Assembly: GCF_963678975.1 (NCBI RefSeq)
Contig: NC_089273.1
Span: forward strand, 23,082,356 to 23,146,355
Direction of reading: 5' to 3'
DNA from: Dysidea avara
Taxonomy: Eukaryota > Porifera > Demospongiae > Dictyoceratida > Dysideidae
DNA: 64,000 nt
Shown here: piece by piece, positions 55,901 to 64,000 of the stretch
How the letters are laid out: each line of letters begins with the position of its first letter
How positions within the stretch are numbered: position 1 is the first letter of the stretch
Program-made: the position numbers and the translations under genes
Notes under the pieces: generated by a model
The model's database searches: none
What the model saw: only the letters and a program-made list of their open reading frames with translations
What the model was told of the DNA's origin: nothing

Positions 55901-58396
55901 AAGAGAGAAGTTCTACAAAACCTGTCAAAGATGTTCGACCCACTGGGATTTGTTGCACCTGTAGTTGTACGAGCTAAGATGTTAATGCAGAAGCTGTGGC
56001 AATGCAAGATCACGTGGGATGAGCCTTTAGATGAGGATTTGCAAGCTCAATGGAGAGATATTGCCAATGACCTTAACAGCACAGCACGATTTTCTGTAAG
56101 TCGGTGTTATTTTGATGCATGTATGACACACCCAGTTGTTCATTGTTTTGCTGATGCAAGCCAACATGCATATGGAGCCGTAGTGTTCCTCACTGAAGGC
56201 AATTTAGTGTCATTTGTTACAGCAAAGACCCGTGTAGCACCTCTGAAGGCACTCACGATTCCACGACTAGAGCTCATGGCAGCATTGGTGGCCACTCGTT
56301 TAACATGTTTTGTGATGAAGGCGGTCCCTGACCTTAACCTGTCAGTTTTTATGTGGTCTGATAGCCAGATAGTGCTCCACTGGCTCAAGAGCCAGAAGCC
56401 ACTTCCAACATTCATAAGAAACCGAATCACTGAGATGAATACTTCATTGCCACAGGCCACTTGGAACTATTGTCCTACCGCTGATAACCCAGCTGACCTG
56501 CTTTCAAGGGGTACCACCACCGAATCTCTATTGTCCTTTTCCCTGTGGCAACATGGCCCCAAGTGGCTCACTACCCCAAGTCAGTGGCCATCATTCCAGC
56601 CACCACCCTTACCACCACTTGTTTTGGCAGCAGCAGTAGCGACAGAATTTGTTCCCATGGAACAGACACCACCAATTTTAGGCATACACTGTGTTATTTC
56701 CATCGACCAATACAGCTCACTTAACAAGTTGTTGTCCGTCAGTGCGTATGTTGTTCGTTTTGTAGACAATCTCAAGATTCAGCCCCAGCAACGACAATTT
56801 GGTCCCATCGCTGCTGACGAACTTCACAAGGTGAACCTCAAGTGGGTAAAGGATATACAACACACAGTATACTGGAAGGAAGTCAACAATCTACAGCTGT
56901 TAATGAAGCAACCCAGAAGCCCCAGGGTGTTACTTGTTAGACAACTCCGACTCTTCCTAGACACAGATGGCATGCTGCGTTGTGGTGGACGCATTCACAA
57001 TGCTCCAGTAAGTGAGGTGACCAAATTCCCGTATTTACTACCACCAAGACATTCACTATCCAAGTTGGTTATTGTGGACATACACATCAGACTTTGTCAC
57101 TCAGGTACCACTGCAACATTGACCGCTCTACGACAGTGTTACTGGATCCCGACTGCGCGACAATACATTAAATCAATTCTGCGCCATTGTGTTATCTGTC
57201 GCAAGGTATCTGGAAAATCCTATGCTGCTCCAGATCCTCCTCCCCTACCTCGATTACGAACACAGGATGTGTACCCATTCACGTTCACGGGAGTTGATTT
57301 CACAGGCGCCCTGTATGTACAGCAAGGCAAGCAAGAGGTGAAAGTGTACCTGTGTCTCTTCACTTGTGCTACTACTCGTGCGATCCATCTGGAGATAGTG
57401 CAGGACCTGTCAGCTCAAACCTTCCTATTAGCATTTCGCAAGTTTGCAGCACGGCGATCCCTCCCAAGCATAATGATCTCTGACAATGGTTCAACCTACT
57501 TGTCAGCAGCAGAAGAGTTGCATTCCTTAATGCAATTGCCAGAAGTCAAGGAGGAGCTAGGCAGGAGGGGAGTTTCATGGAGATTTATACCCAAGAGGGC
57601 CCCTTGGTATGGGGGGTTCTGGGAACGCTTAATTGGGCTCACCAAGACTGCTATCAAGAAAGTGCTGGGAAGGCGCCATGTCTCACTACCAACATTAGAG
57701 ACCATCACTGTGGAGATTGAGGCAATACTCAACGACCGCCCACTGACATTTGTCTCATCTGATCTAGGCGACCCAGAGCCCTTGACACCTTCACATCTCC
57801 TGCATGGACGTAGAATCACATGCCTCCCACACCAGGACACAGACATTGATGAACTTGTAGACCCAACTTACAGAGAGGCAAGCCAGATACGTAAGAGAGC
57901 TAGAGTGCAGGCAGTCATACTTGGTGACTTTAAGAAGAGGTGGTGTCATGAATATCTTACTTCACTACGGGAGTACCATAAAGCATCAGGGAACAACCAG
58001 CGACGTGTGAAGAAGGGTGATGTGGTCATCGTCCATGATGACACCCCACGAGCAACCTGGAAAATGGCCGTAGTCGAAGACTTGATTGTTGGTAAAGACA
58101 GTCTTGTGCGAGCAGCTACTATACGGACCGCAAATGGAACTACAACCAGACCAATCACTAAGTTGTATCCCATGGAACTGAATGAAACAGATGAGAAGAA
58201 AGTTGGAGTGGAGAAGAGTCCCACTATCACTGATCCAGATGATGCCAGAGATGAGCAGGCGACTGATCCAGACAATTCCAGGGATGAGCACAGCCGCCCA
58301 CAACGAGCTTCTGCAAGGAAAGCTACAGACCGAGTCAAAGAGTGGATCAGATCTCTTTCTGCCCCCCCGGAGGATGTCGCGGAGGATGAACTGTAG
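52979..58396 (+). CDS. BEL/Pao gag-pol polyprotein
   Basis: One frame of about 1,805 residues from the first ATG at 52979 (the open stretch begins a little earlier). Parts in order, numbered from 52964: coiled-coil-rich Gag start; a Gag-like segment typical of Pao elements (about 134-300); Cys/His zinc knuckles (about 340-400); aspartic protease (about 470-600); Pao-type reverse transcriptase (about 740-960); RNase H (about 1055-1180); integrase zinc-binding region (about 1370-1415) and integrase core (about 1435-1560); a conserved C-terminal region (about 1600-1740). A single fused frame and this order are normal for BEL/Pao. The frame overlaps the first bases of the 3' LTR. Confidence 0.9.
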   Translation: MAELKRLVSSRRGFRAHLTKLLQSLPRILINAQDLTDDSVATLKDLHEQLQRKQELISGLDAKILEATTDEEEIEAEVLQTEEINSSISTAKAKITQRLRSTISTTTEVRTSRDHTSPPSAVLPQVTRLPKLELPQFNGDPLVWQTFWDCFEAAVHSNTSLTGVQKLSYLRAQLHGDAARVIAGFQLTNDNYGHSVTLLKDRFGQVYKQVEAHMQAFVDLPNPSNSLSSLRQFYDTTEGHIRSLATLGEPEDSYGSLLVTILLGKLPAKTKQNLVRAHGNKKWTITELQAAVLNEIHILEMGSSTESRTSPIPPTASFLTSAKKSITAGKSKPRCPFCAGCHFPSMCESVQDPRQRCEIVRQNKLCFNCLGHHKVSQCNSRHRCHTCQRKHHTSLCTNGQHSDNTSETSVRSTNTGQPANPVHGQPAIPTTSNSTDTASLSVTVPMPQNTVCLLKTAITTVRNGTNSTKANVLFDEGSQRSFITEELANTLAVQSYRKEDITVSSFGAQCQLNRQVNVAVINLITMTGQSIPLTVLVVPQIATPLQNTVTFNVAHLPHLHNLPLAHPLSADKEFDVSLLVGADHYWDIVGDAIVRGDGPTAVESKVGYLLSGPTPTTTGQFLISATSVMMLALTQREFNLERFWDLESVGVTPVDNLSDNVLDQYTSSCVTRDLDGAYVARFPWKPDHPDLPSNFTIAKQRTRQLVKRLSKTPDLLKIYHQIISEQEARGFIEHVDDQSGPQPGVHYIPHHGIEKDSTTTPLRIVFDCSCRQSSHSPCLNDCLLIGSPCDNDLCAVLVRFRSHCFGISTDIEKAFLHIRLHPDDRNYTRFFWLSDPTDPSSEFCVYRFKVVPFGATSSPFMLNAVLRYHLEQYKSMVSHDMLSNLYVDNIITGCDSEQVSLDYYRQARAIMGDARLNLRSWSSNSTELTAAAVKDNTAENALSVNVLGLRWTPESDNLYLATKPSILTYNHLITKREVLQNLSKMFDPLGFVAPVVVRAKMLMQKLWQCKITWDEPLDEDLQAQWRDIANDLNSTARFSVSRCYFDACMTHPVVHCFADASQHAYGAVVFLTEGNLVSFVTAKTRVAPLKALTIPRLELMAALVATRLTCFVMKAVPDLNLSVFMWSDSQIVLHWLKSQKPLPTFIRNRITEMNTSLPQATWNYCPTADNPADLLSRGTTTESLLSFSLWQHGPKWLTTPSQWPSFQPPPLPPLVLAAAVATEFVPMEQTPPILGIHCVISIDQYSSLNKLLSVSAYVVRFVDNLKIQPQQRQFGPIAADELHKVNLKWVKDIQHTVYWKEVNNLQLLMKQPRSPRVLLVRQLRLFLDTDGMLRCGGRIHNAPVSEVTKFPYLLPPRHSLSKLVIVDIHIRLCHSGTTATLTALRQCYWIPTARQYIKSILRHCVICRKVSGKSYAAPDPPPLPRLRTQDVYPFTFTGVDFTGALYVQQGKQEVKVYLCLFTCATTRAIHLEIVQDLSAQTFLLAFRKFAARRSLPSIMISDNGSTYLSAAEELHSLMQLPEVKEELGRRGVSWRFIPKRAPWYGGFWERLIGLTKTAIKKVLGRRHVSLPTLETITVEIEAILNDRPLTFVSSDLGDPEPLTPSHLLHGRRITCLPHQDTDIDELVDPTYREASQIRKRARVQAVILGDFKKRWCHEYLTSLREYHKASGNNQRRVKKGDVVIVHDDTPRATWKMAVVEDLIVGKDSLVRAATIRTANGTTTRPITKLYPMELNETDEKKVGVEKSPTITDPDDARDEQATDPDNSRDEHSRPQRASARKATDRVKEWIRSLSAPPEDVAEDEL

Positions 58397-58633
58397 AACA
58401 CACACACACACCTATTATGTATGTAGCACTATTATGTTGTGTGCGCATGTCTGTACACGTGATAAGAACTGGTTCAATTGTGGTATTAACACGAGGGGCT
58501 TGCTTCGTGAGTAGTCTTGAATCCTCCCCTATTCCGCCAATCGTAAGTGGAACCTCGGCGTACTGTAATTCTACCAACGACATTTTTGGTGCTGTGACAG
58601 GTACGCCGACTATATTGTCATAACCCCGCTACA
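58375..58633 (+). repeat. 3' LTR of the BEL/Pao element
   Basis: Almost identical to 52650-52909. It contains the end of the coding frame (stop near 58394). Confidence 0.9.
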
Positions 58634-58692
58634 CGCGTATACGCATATGGTATGTACCATACGCGTATGGTACAAAATACGCATATGGTATA
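58634..58692. repeat. Palindrome cluster, right (part after the LTR element)
   Basis: Contains gtaccatacgcgtatggtac (58655-58674 approximately) and aaaatacgcatatggtat, the inverse of the start of the left cluster at 49316. Followed by 58693-58915, the right end of the hAT-like element with three CTCTAATAGAACAGTCA-type motifs. Confidence 0.65.
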
Positions 58693-58915
58693 GAACAATA
58701 CTACTGCAAACAAGGACCTAGTACTAGCTAGTCAATTTTTTTTACAAAGATCGAGATACTCTAATAGAACAGTCAGCTAGGATCGAGATACCCTAATAAA
58801 GCAGTCAGCTACTCTAATATAGCAGTCATCTTTAATAACCGCGATAAATAGTAATATCGTGATATATTTCTGCACGATATATCGTGAAGTGAAACTCCAA
58901 TACCGCCCAGCCCTA

Positions 58916-61370
58916 GTCTATAGTGACTAACCTGTCTATACAGTCTATATAGTGACTAACCTGTCTATACAGTCTATATTGACTAACCTGTCTATACAGT
59001 CTATAGTGACTAACCTGTGTATACAGTCTATATAGTGACTAACCTGTCTATACAGTCTATATAGTGACTAACCTGTCTGTACAGTCTATATAGTGACTAA
59101 CCTGTCTATACAGTCTATATTGACTAACCTGTATATACAGTCTATAGTGACTAACCTATCTATACAGTCTATATAGTGACTAACCTGTCTATACAGTCTA
59201 TATAGTGACTAACCTGTCTGTACAGTCTATATAGTGACTAACCTGTCTATACAGTCTATATTGACTAACCTGTCTATACAGTCTATAGTGACTAACCTGT
59301 CTATACAGTCTATATAGTGACTAACCTGTCTGTACAGTCTATATAGTGACTAACCTGTCTATACAGTCTATATAGTGACTAACCTGTCTATACAGTCTAT
59401 ATAGTGACTAACCTGTCTGTACAGTCTATATAGTGACTAACCTGTCTATACAGTCTATATTGACTAACCTGTCTATACAGTCTATAGTGACTAACCTGTC
59501 TATACAGTCTATATAGTGACTAACCTGTCTATACAGTCTATAGTGACTAACCTGTCTATACAGTTTATAGTGACTAACCTGTCTATACAGTATATAGTGA
59601 CTAACCTGTCTATGCAGTCTATATATTGACTAACCTGTCTATACAGTCTATAGTGATTAACCTGTCTATACGGTCTATAGTGACTAACCTGTCTATAAAG
59701 TCTATATAGTGACTAACCTGTCTATACAGTCTATATTGACTAACCTGTCTATACAGTCTATAGTGACTAACCTGTCTATACAGTCTATATAGTGACTAAC
59801 CTGTCTGTACAGTCTATATAGTGACTAACCTGTCTATACAGTCTATAGTGACTAACCTGTCTATACAGTCTATATAGTGACTAACCTGTCTATACAGTCT
59901 ATATAGTGACTAACCTGTCTATACAGTCTGTATTGACTAACCTGTCTATACAGTCTATAGTGACTAACCTGTCTATACAGTCTATATAGTGACTAACCTG
60001 TCTATACAGTCTATATAGTGACTAACCTGTCTGTACAGTCTATATAGTGACTAACCTGTCTATACAGTCTATATTGACTAACCTGTCTATACAGTCTATA
60101 GTGACTAACCTGTCTATACAGTCTATATAGTGACTAACCTGTCTATACAGTCTATATAGTGACTAACCTGTCTGTACAGTCTATATAGTGACTAACCTGT
60201 CTATACAGTCTATATTGACTAACCTGTCTATACAGTCTATAGTGACTAACCTGTCTATACAGTCTATATAGTGACTAACCTGTCTATACAGTCTATAGTG
60301 ACTAACCTGTCTATACAGTTTATAGTGACTAACCTGTCTATACAGTATATAGTGACTAACCTGTCTATGCAGTCTATATATTGACTAACCTGTCTATACA
60401 GTCTATAGTGATTAACCTATCTATACGGTCTATAGTGACTAACCTGTCTATAAAGTCTATATAGTGACTAACCTGTCTATACAGTCTATATTGACTAACC
60501 TGTCTATACAGTCTATAGTGACTAACCTGTCTATACAGTCTATATAGTGACTAACCTGTCTGTACAGTCTATATAGTGACTAACCTGTCTATACAGTCTA
60601 TATTGACTAACCTGTCTATACAGTCTATAGTGACTAACCTGTCTATACAGTCTATATAGTGACTAACCTGTCTATACAGTCTATATAGTGACTAACCTGT
60701 CTGTACAGTCTATATAGTGACTAACCTGTCTGTACAGTCTATATAGTGACTAACCTGTCTATACAGTCTATATTGACTAACCTGTCTATATAGTCTATAG
60801 TGACTAACCTGTCTATACAGTCTATATAGTGACTAACCTGTCTATACAGTCTATAGTGACTAACCTGTCTATACAGTTTATAGTGACTAACCTGTCTATA
60901 CAGTCTATATAGTGACTAACCTGTCTATAAAGTCTATATAGTGACTAACCTGTCTATACAGTCTATATTGACTAACCTGTCTATACAGTCTATAGTGACT
61001 AACCTGTCTATACAGTCTATATAGTGACTAACCTGTCTATACAGTCTATAGTGACTAACCTGTCTATACAGTTTATAGTGACTAACCTGTCTATACAGTA
61101 TATAGTGACTAACCTGTCTATGCAGTCTATATATTGACTAACCTGTCTATACAGTCTATAGTGATTAACCTGTCTATACGGTCTATAGTGACTAACTTGT
61201 CTATAAAGTCTATATATAGTGACTAACCTGTCTATACAGTCTATAGTGACTAACCTGTCTATAGAGTCTATAGTGACTAACCTGTCTACAGTCTATAGTG
61301 ACTAATCTGTCTATGCAGTCTATAGTGACTAACCTGTCTATGCAGTCTATAGTGACTAACCTGCAGTCTA
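58916..61370 (+). repeat. 27/29-bp satellite array, second block
   Basis: Roughly 85-90 units with 27- and 29-bp forms interspersed. A higher-order pattern of about 754 bp is visible: the variant series cagtttatag, cagtatatag, tgcagtctatatatt recurs from 59561, 60314 and 61069. The array is in the same orientation as the first block. Confidence 0.95.
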
Positions 61371-62687
61371 TCATTATGTACGGTAGTACTTAATGGTAGG
61401 GATCATCAAGGTTCATCATTTCCCGCCAAAAAAATCGCACGAAAAGCAGACTTTCTAAGCTATAACGGCGATTCGTCGTCATTGTACTATGAAAACAAAA
61501 CATACCTATGCTTTCAAAACAGCTCGAAACGCATCCAATGGATTTCTACGAATTAAAAAAAAAAAAATTATCTGAGCGAATTTTCTACTGACTGACTGAC
61601 TGCCTGACTGACTGACGCGTTCAGTCAAGCGCATCGGAGAACTGGGTACTGCTACAGTCCTAATTCTTTCACAGAAACGCTCAAAATTTCTGCAAGAAGA
61701 AACCTTTGACATAGCGCTAAAGATACAATGTGTGCGCTATTGTCTTACCGTTTATCCTTCTTTACTGCGGCCATCAGCCTTGGTAATCACCAGCATGGTA
61801 GGGCTTCACCACCCGGCTTACGCTAGCGCGGGGCCCAAACACTAGCCGGCCAGAAAGGTTGTCGTACTAAATTATTTGAATACACGTGTTGTTTAGAAGT
61901 AGACTTTGAGAAATAGCGAGTTGTTCAACGGAGAAGAAGGGGGCGTGGAAACAAAGAAAGCGATGGTGGAGGCAGCCAATCTGGGACAGAAGTTAAAGTT
62001 ACACCACCAGTGACTCAGGAGCATGACACAGGACAGAACATAGCAACACAAGGTTGCAGTATTTTTGTTTATAATTATAAATAGTTGTGTATCAAGAGTA
62101 ATTTGGATGAGGGACATGCAGTGTCTATCTGCACTACAGGCACAACTCTAAGTATCACCTCTGGCTTCCCTAAATAATTAGCCTAACCTCATCATCAACA
62201 CCGATCATCGCCTATCAACAAATCAGGGTAGATGTGTGGTGATGTGTTAATGCTTTGATGAATCTTAAGCTATAACTGGTAGCTATTATAACAATGCATG
62301 GTACTTCTATACACAATTTACTTCAGCAAAATTAGTACCATGATAAAATTAATTTGCAATTGCATCCTTATGAACTTAGCATTTGTAATAGATTTTGTTG
62401 TAGAAATGAGCAGTGCACAGATGGTAGATGAGAATCGCATATTAAGATTTCTCAAATTACACAAGAAAAAAATAAATAAATTACATTTCAATAAAACAGT
62501 CAACAATTTCTGGTAATGAAAATATAAGACAACTATTTCTGCTGAGAAAGATTTCATTCTACATCACACCTCGCTGTATGGTCTGTATAAAAGTCCATTG
62601 TACCATGTTACTAGCATTTACATTGAGAACTTGCATGTGATCCTGGAGATTCTGCTAATATGCTGCAGGTGAATAAAAAGTACACAA
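61371..62687. other. Single-copy-looking island between satellite blocks
   Basis: Contains an A-run (about 61555-61568), a CTGA microsatellite (about 61588-61616), a CG-richer stretch (61760-61860) and AT-rich DNA to 62687. Short frames on both strands (for example 61506-61712, 62298-62516) lack recognisable motifs. No gene is claimed. Confidence 0.4.
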
Positions 62688-63115
62688 ACAAGTGTAACAA
62701 AAAATTTGGAATTTTCAATATGAGTAGGGATCAAAGTAATAAAAAGTACTGAAACAAGTGAGATTTACCACCTGATGCCTTACTACTACACACATATCTT
62801 ACTAGAACTGCAGAGGGTCTTGAAATGCTGAAACAAGTGACATTATCTACCACCTGAAGTCTTGCTAGTACACACAATCCCTACTTCAGTGCCACTGTCT
62901 ATAACTTCTCAGGAACTGAAATAGGGATTGTGTGTACTAGCAAGACTTCAGGTGGTAGATAATGTCACTTGTTTCAGCATTTCAAGACCCTCTGCAGCTC
63001 TAGTAAGATATGTGTGTAGTAGTAAGGCATCAGGTGGTAAATCTCACTTGTTTCGGTACTTTATATTACTTTGATCCCTACTCATATTGAAAATTCCAAA
63101 TTTTTGTTACACTTG
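62688..63115. repeat. Foldback element FB5, about 200-bp arms
   Basis: acaagtgtaacaaaaaattt at the left pairs with aaatttttgttacacttgt at the right. Inner words cacacaatccctacttcagt and the inverse near 62915 pair too, with the loop at about 62890-62915. It abuts the third satellite block. Near-perfect arms suggest a recent origin. Confidence 0.85.
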
Positions 63116-64000
63116 TACAGTCTATAGTGACTAACCTGTCTATACAGTCTGTAGTCACTAACCTGTCTATATAGTGACTAACCTGTCTATATAGTCTATA
63201 GTGACTAACCTGTCTATACAGTCTATAGTGACTAACCTGTCTATACAGTCTATAGTGACTAACCTGTCTATACGGTCTATAGTGACTAACCTGTCTATAC
63301 GGTCTATAGTCACTAACCTGTCTATATAGTGACTATCCTGTCTATATATAGTTTATAGTGACTAACCTGTCTATACGGTCTATAGTGACTAACCTGTGTA
63401 TACGGTCTACAGTCACTAACCTGTCTATATAGTGACTAATCTGTCTATATATAATCTATAGTGACTAACCTGTCTATATAGTCTATAGTGACTAACATGT
63501 CTATATAGTCTATAGTAACTAACCTGTCAATCTATAGTGACTAACCTGTCTATATAGAGTCTATAGTGACTAACCTGTCTATATAGTCTATAGCCTGTCT
63601 GTACAGACTATAGTGACTAACCTGTCTATACAGGCTATAGTGACTAACCTGTCTATACAGTATACAGTCACTAACCTGTCTATATAGTGACTAACCTGTC
63701 TATATATAGTCTATAGTGACTAACCTGTCTATATAGTCTATAGTGACTAACATGTCTATATAGTCTATAGTAACTAACCTGTCTATATAGTGACTAACCT
63801 GTCTATATATAGTCTATAGTGACTAACCTGTCTATATAGTCTATAGTGACTAACATGTCTATATAGTCTATAGTAACTAACCTGTCAATCTATAGTGACT
63901 AACCTGTCTATATATAGTCTATAGTGACTAACCTGTCTATATAGTCTATAACCTGTCTATATAGTCTATAGTGACTAACCTGTCTATACGGGCTATAGTG
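63116..64000 (+). repeat. 27/29-bp satellite array, third block
   Basis: Continues to the window edge. Here a shorter variant, ctgtctatatagtgactaac (20 bp), is interspersed, and a block of about 180-220 bp with ctatatatagtctatagtga repeats two or three times (63440, 63700, 63800). More variable than the other two blocks. Confidence 0.9.

Larger units (their letters stand above)
52650..58633 (+). mobile_element. BEL/Pao LTR retrotransposon, apparently whole
   Basis: This has a 260-bp 5' LTR, a short leader, one long gag-pol frame and a 259-bp 3' LTR. The 5-bp direct repeat cgcgt flanks it (52645-52649 and 58634-58638), and the LTRs start TG and end CA, as usual for the family. The two LTRs differ at only about two positions, so the insertion looks recent on an evolutionary scale. 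No break was noticed in the frame. It is the youngest layer of the stack: inside a palindrome cluster, inside a hAT-like element, inside a satellite. Confidence 0.9.
48872..58915. mobile_element. hAT-like insertion of 10 kb in the satellite, itself full of nested elements
   Basis: TAGGGCTGGGCGGT at 48872 and the inverse ACCGCCCAGCCCTA ending at 58915 are flanked by gtctatag at 48864-48871 and 58916-58923. The duplicated 8 bp is part of the satellite unit. Next to both ends are AT-rich palindromic words (cgatatcgat, atatatcgtg). The end type and 8-bp duplication point to hAT. No transposase was recognised; most of the length is later insertions. Confidence 0.8.

Noticed and set aside
53000-58400. 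Several minus-strand frames within the BEL/Pao element
   Set aside because: Shadows of the gag-pol frame on the other strand.
61588-61616. tRNA or small RNA gene near the CTGA microsatellite
   Set aside because: No cloverleaf, no A/B boxes recognisable; only a simple repeat.

Overview
This window looks like repeat-rich nuclear DNA of an early-branching animal, most plausibly a sponge or cnidarian. That is an inference. The reasons are many decayed non-LTR retrotransposons whose reverse transcriptases keep the metazoan CR1/L2/jockey-like motifs (SGVPQG, F/Y-A-D-D), a BEL/Pao LTR element (a family restricted to animals), AT-rich non-coding DNA, and spliced-looking exon fragments with GTRAGT donors. 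No complete host gene, tRNA, rRNA or CRISPR array was found. Almost every recognisable coding stretch belongs to a mobile element.

Layout. 1-19.1 kb is built from a composite palindromic element, called FB1 here. Its arms carry long arrays of a 30-31-bp satellite that end in a conserved non-coding tail. Three copies are present: 1-1910 (right arm only), 5259-15740 (both arms) and 16976-19093 (right arm only). The left arm of the middle copy is split by a retroposed insert (5662-10498) with a poly(A) tail and 13-bp target duplications. That insert is itself split by an inverted-repeat element (6203-10149) carrying minus-strand exon-like pieces. A second foldback element (2252-4362) holds two further retroposed fragments. 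19.1-25.1 kb is bounded by inverted termini. It holds two CR1/L2-like LINEs, a terminal-inverted-repeat element with a hAT-like element inside it, and a minus-strand gene remnant with a PHD finger. 25.1-28.7 kb is a LINE cluster in which one LINE is inserted into another in opposite orientation. 28.7-33.5 kb is a diverged tandem duplication interrupted by MITEs. 33.5-36.8 kb holds more LINEs, including the best-preserved LINE reading frame. 36.8-47.2 kb is low-copy sequence with a 188-bp tandem repeat, two large hairpin elements and MITEs.

47.2 kb to the end is a 27/29-bp satellite. It is broken by a small MITE, by a 10-kb hAT-like insertion (48872-58915, 8-bp target duplication) and by a short single-copy island with a hairpin element. 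Inside the hAT-like insertion lie several MITEs, a pair of unusual GTACCRTACGCGTAYGGTAC palindrome clusters, and one young-looking, apparently whole BEL/Pao element (52650-58633) with near-identical LTRs and a single long gag-pol frame.

The genes do not form a pathway. The window is a stack of insertions whose order can be read from target-site duplications. The points most worth a second look are the satellite-armed giant foldback FB1, the tiny 25-43-bp palindromes flanked by direct repeats, the chimeric retrocopy at 5662-10498, the PHD-finger remnant, the palindrome clusters, and a short CTCTATTAGAG-centred motif scattered through unrelated elements.
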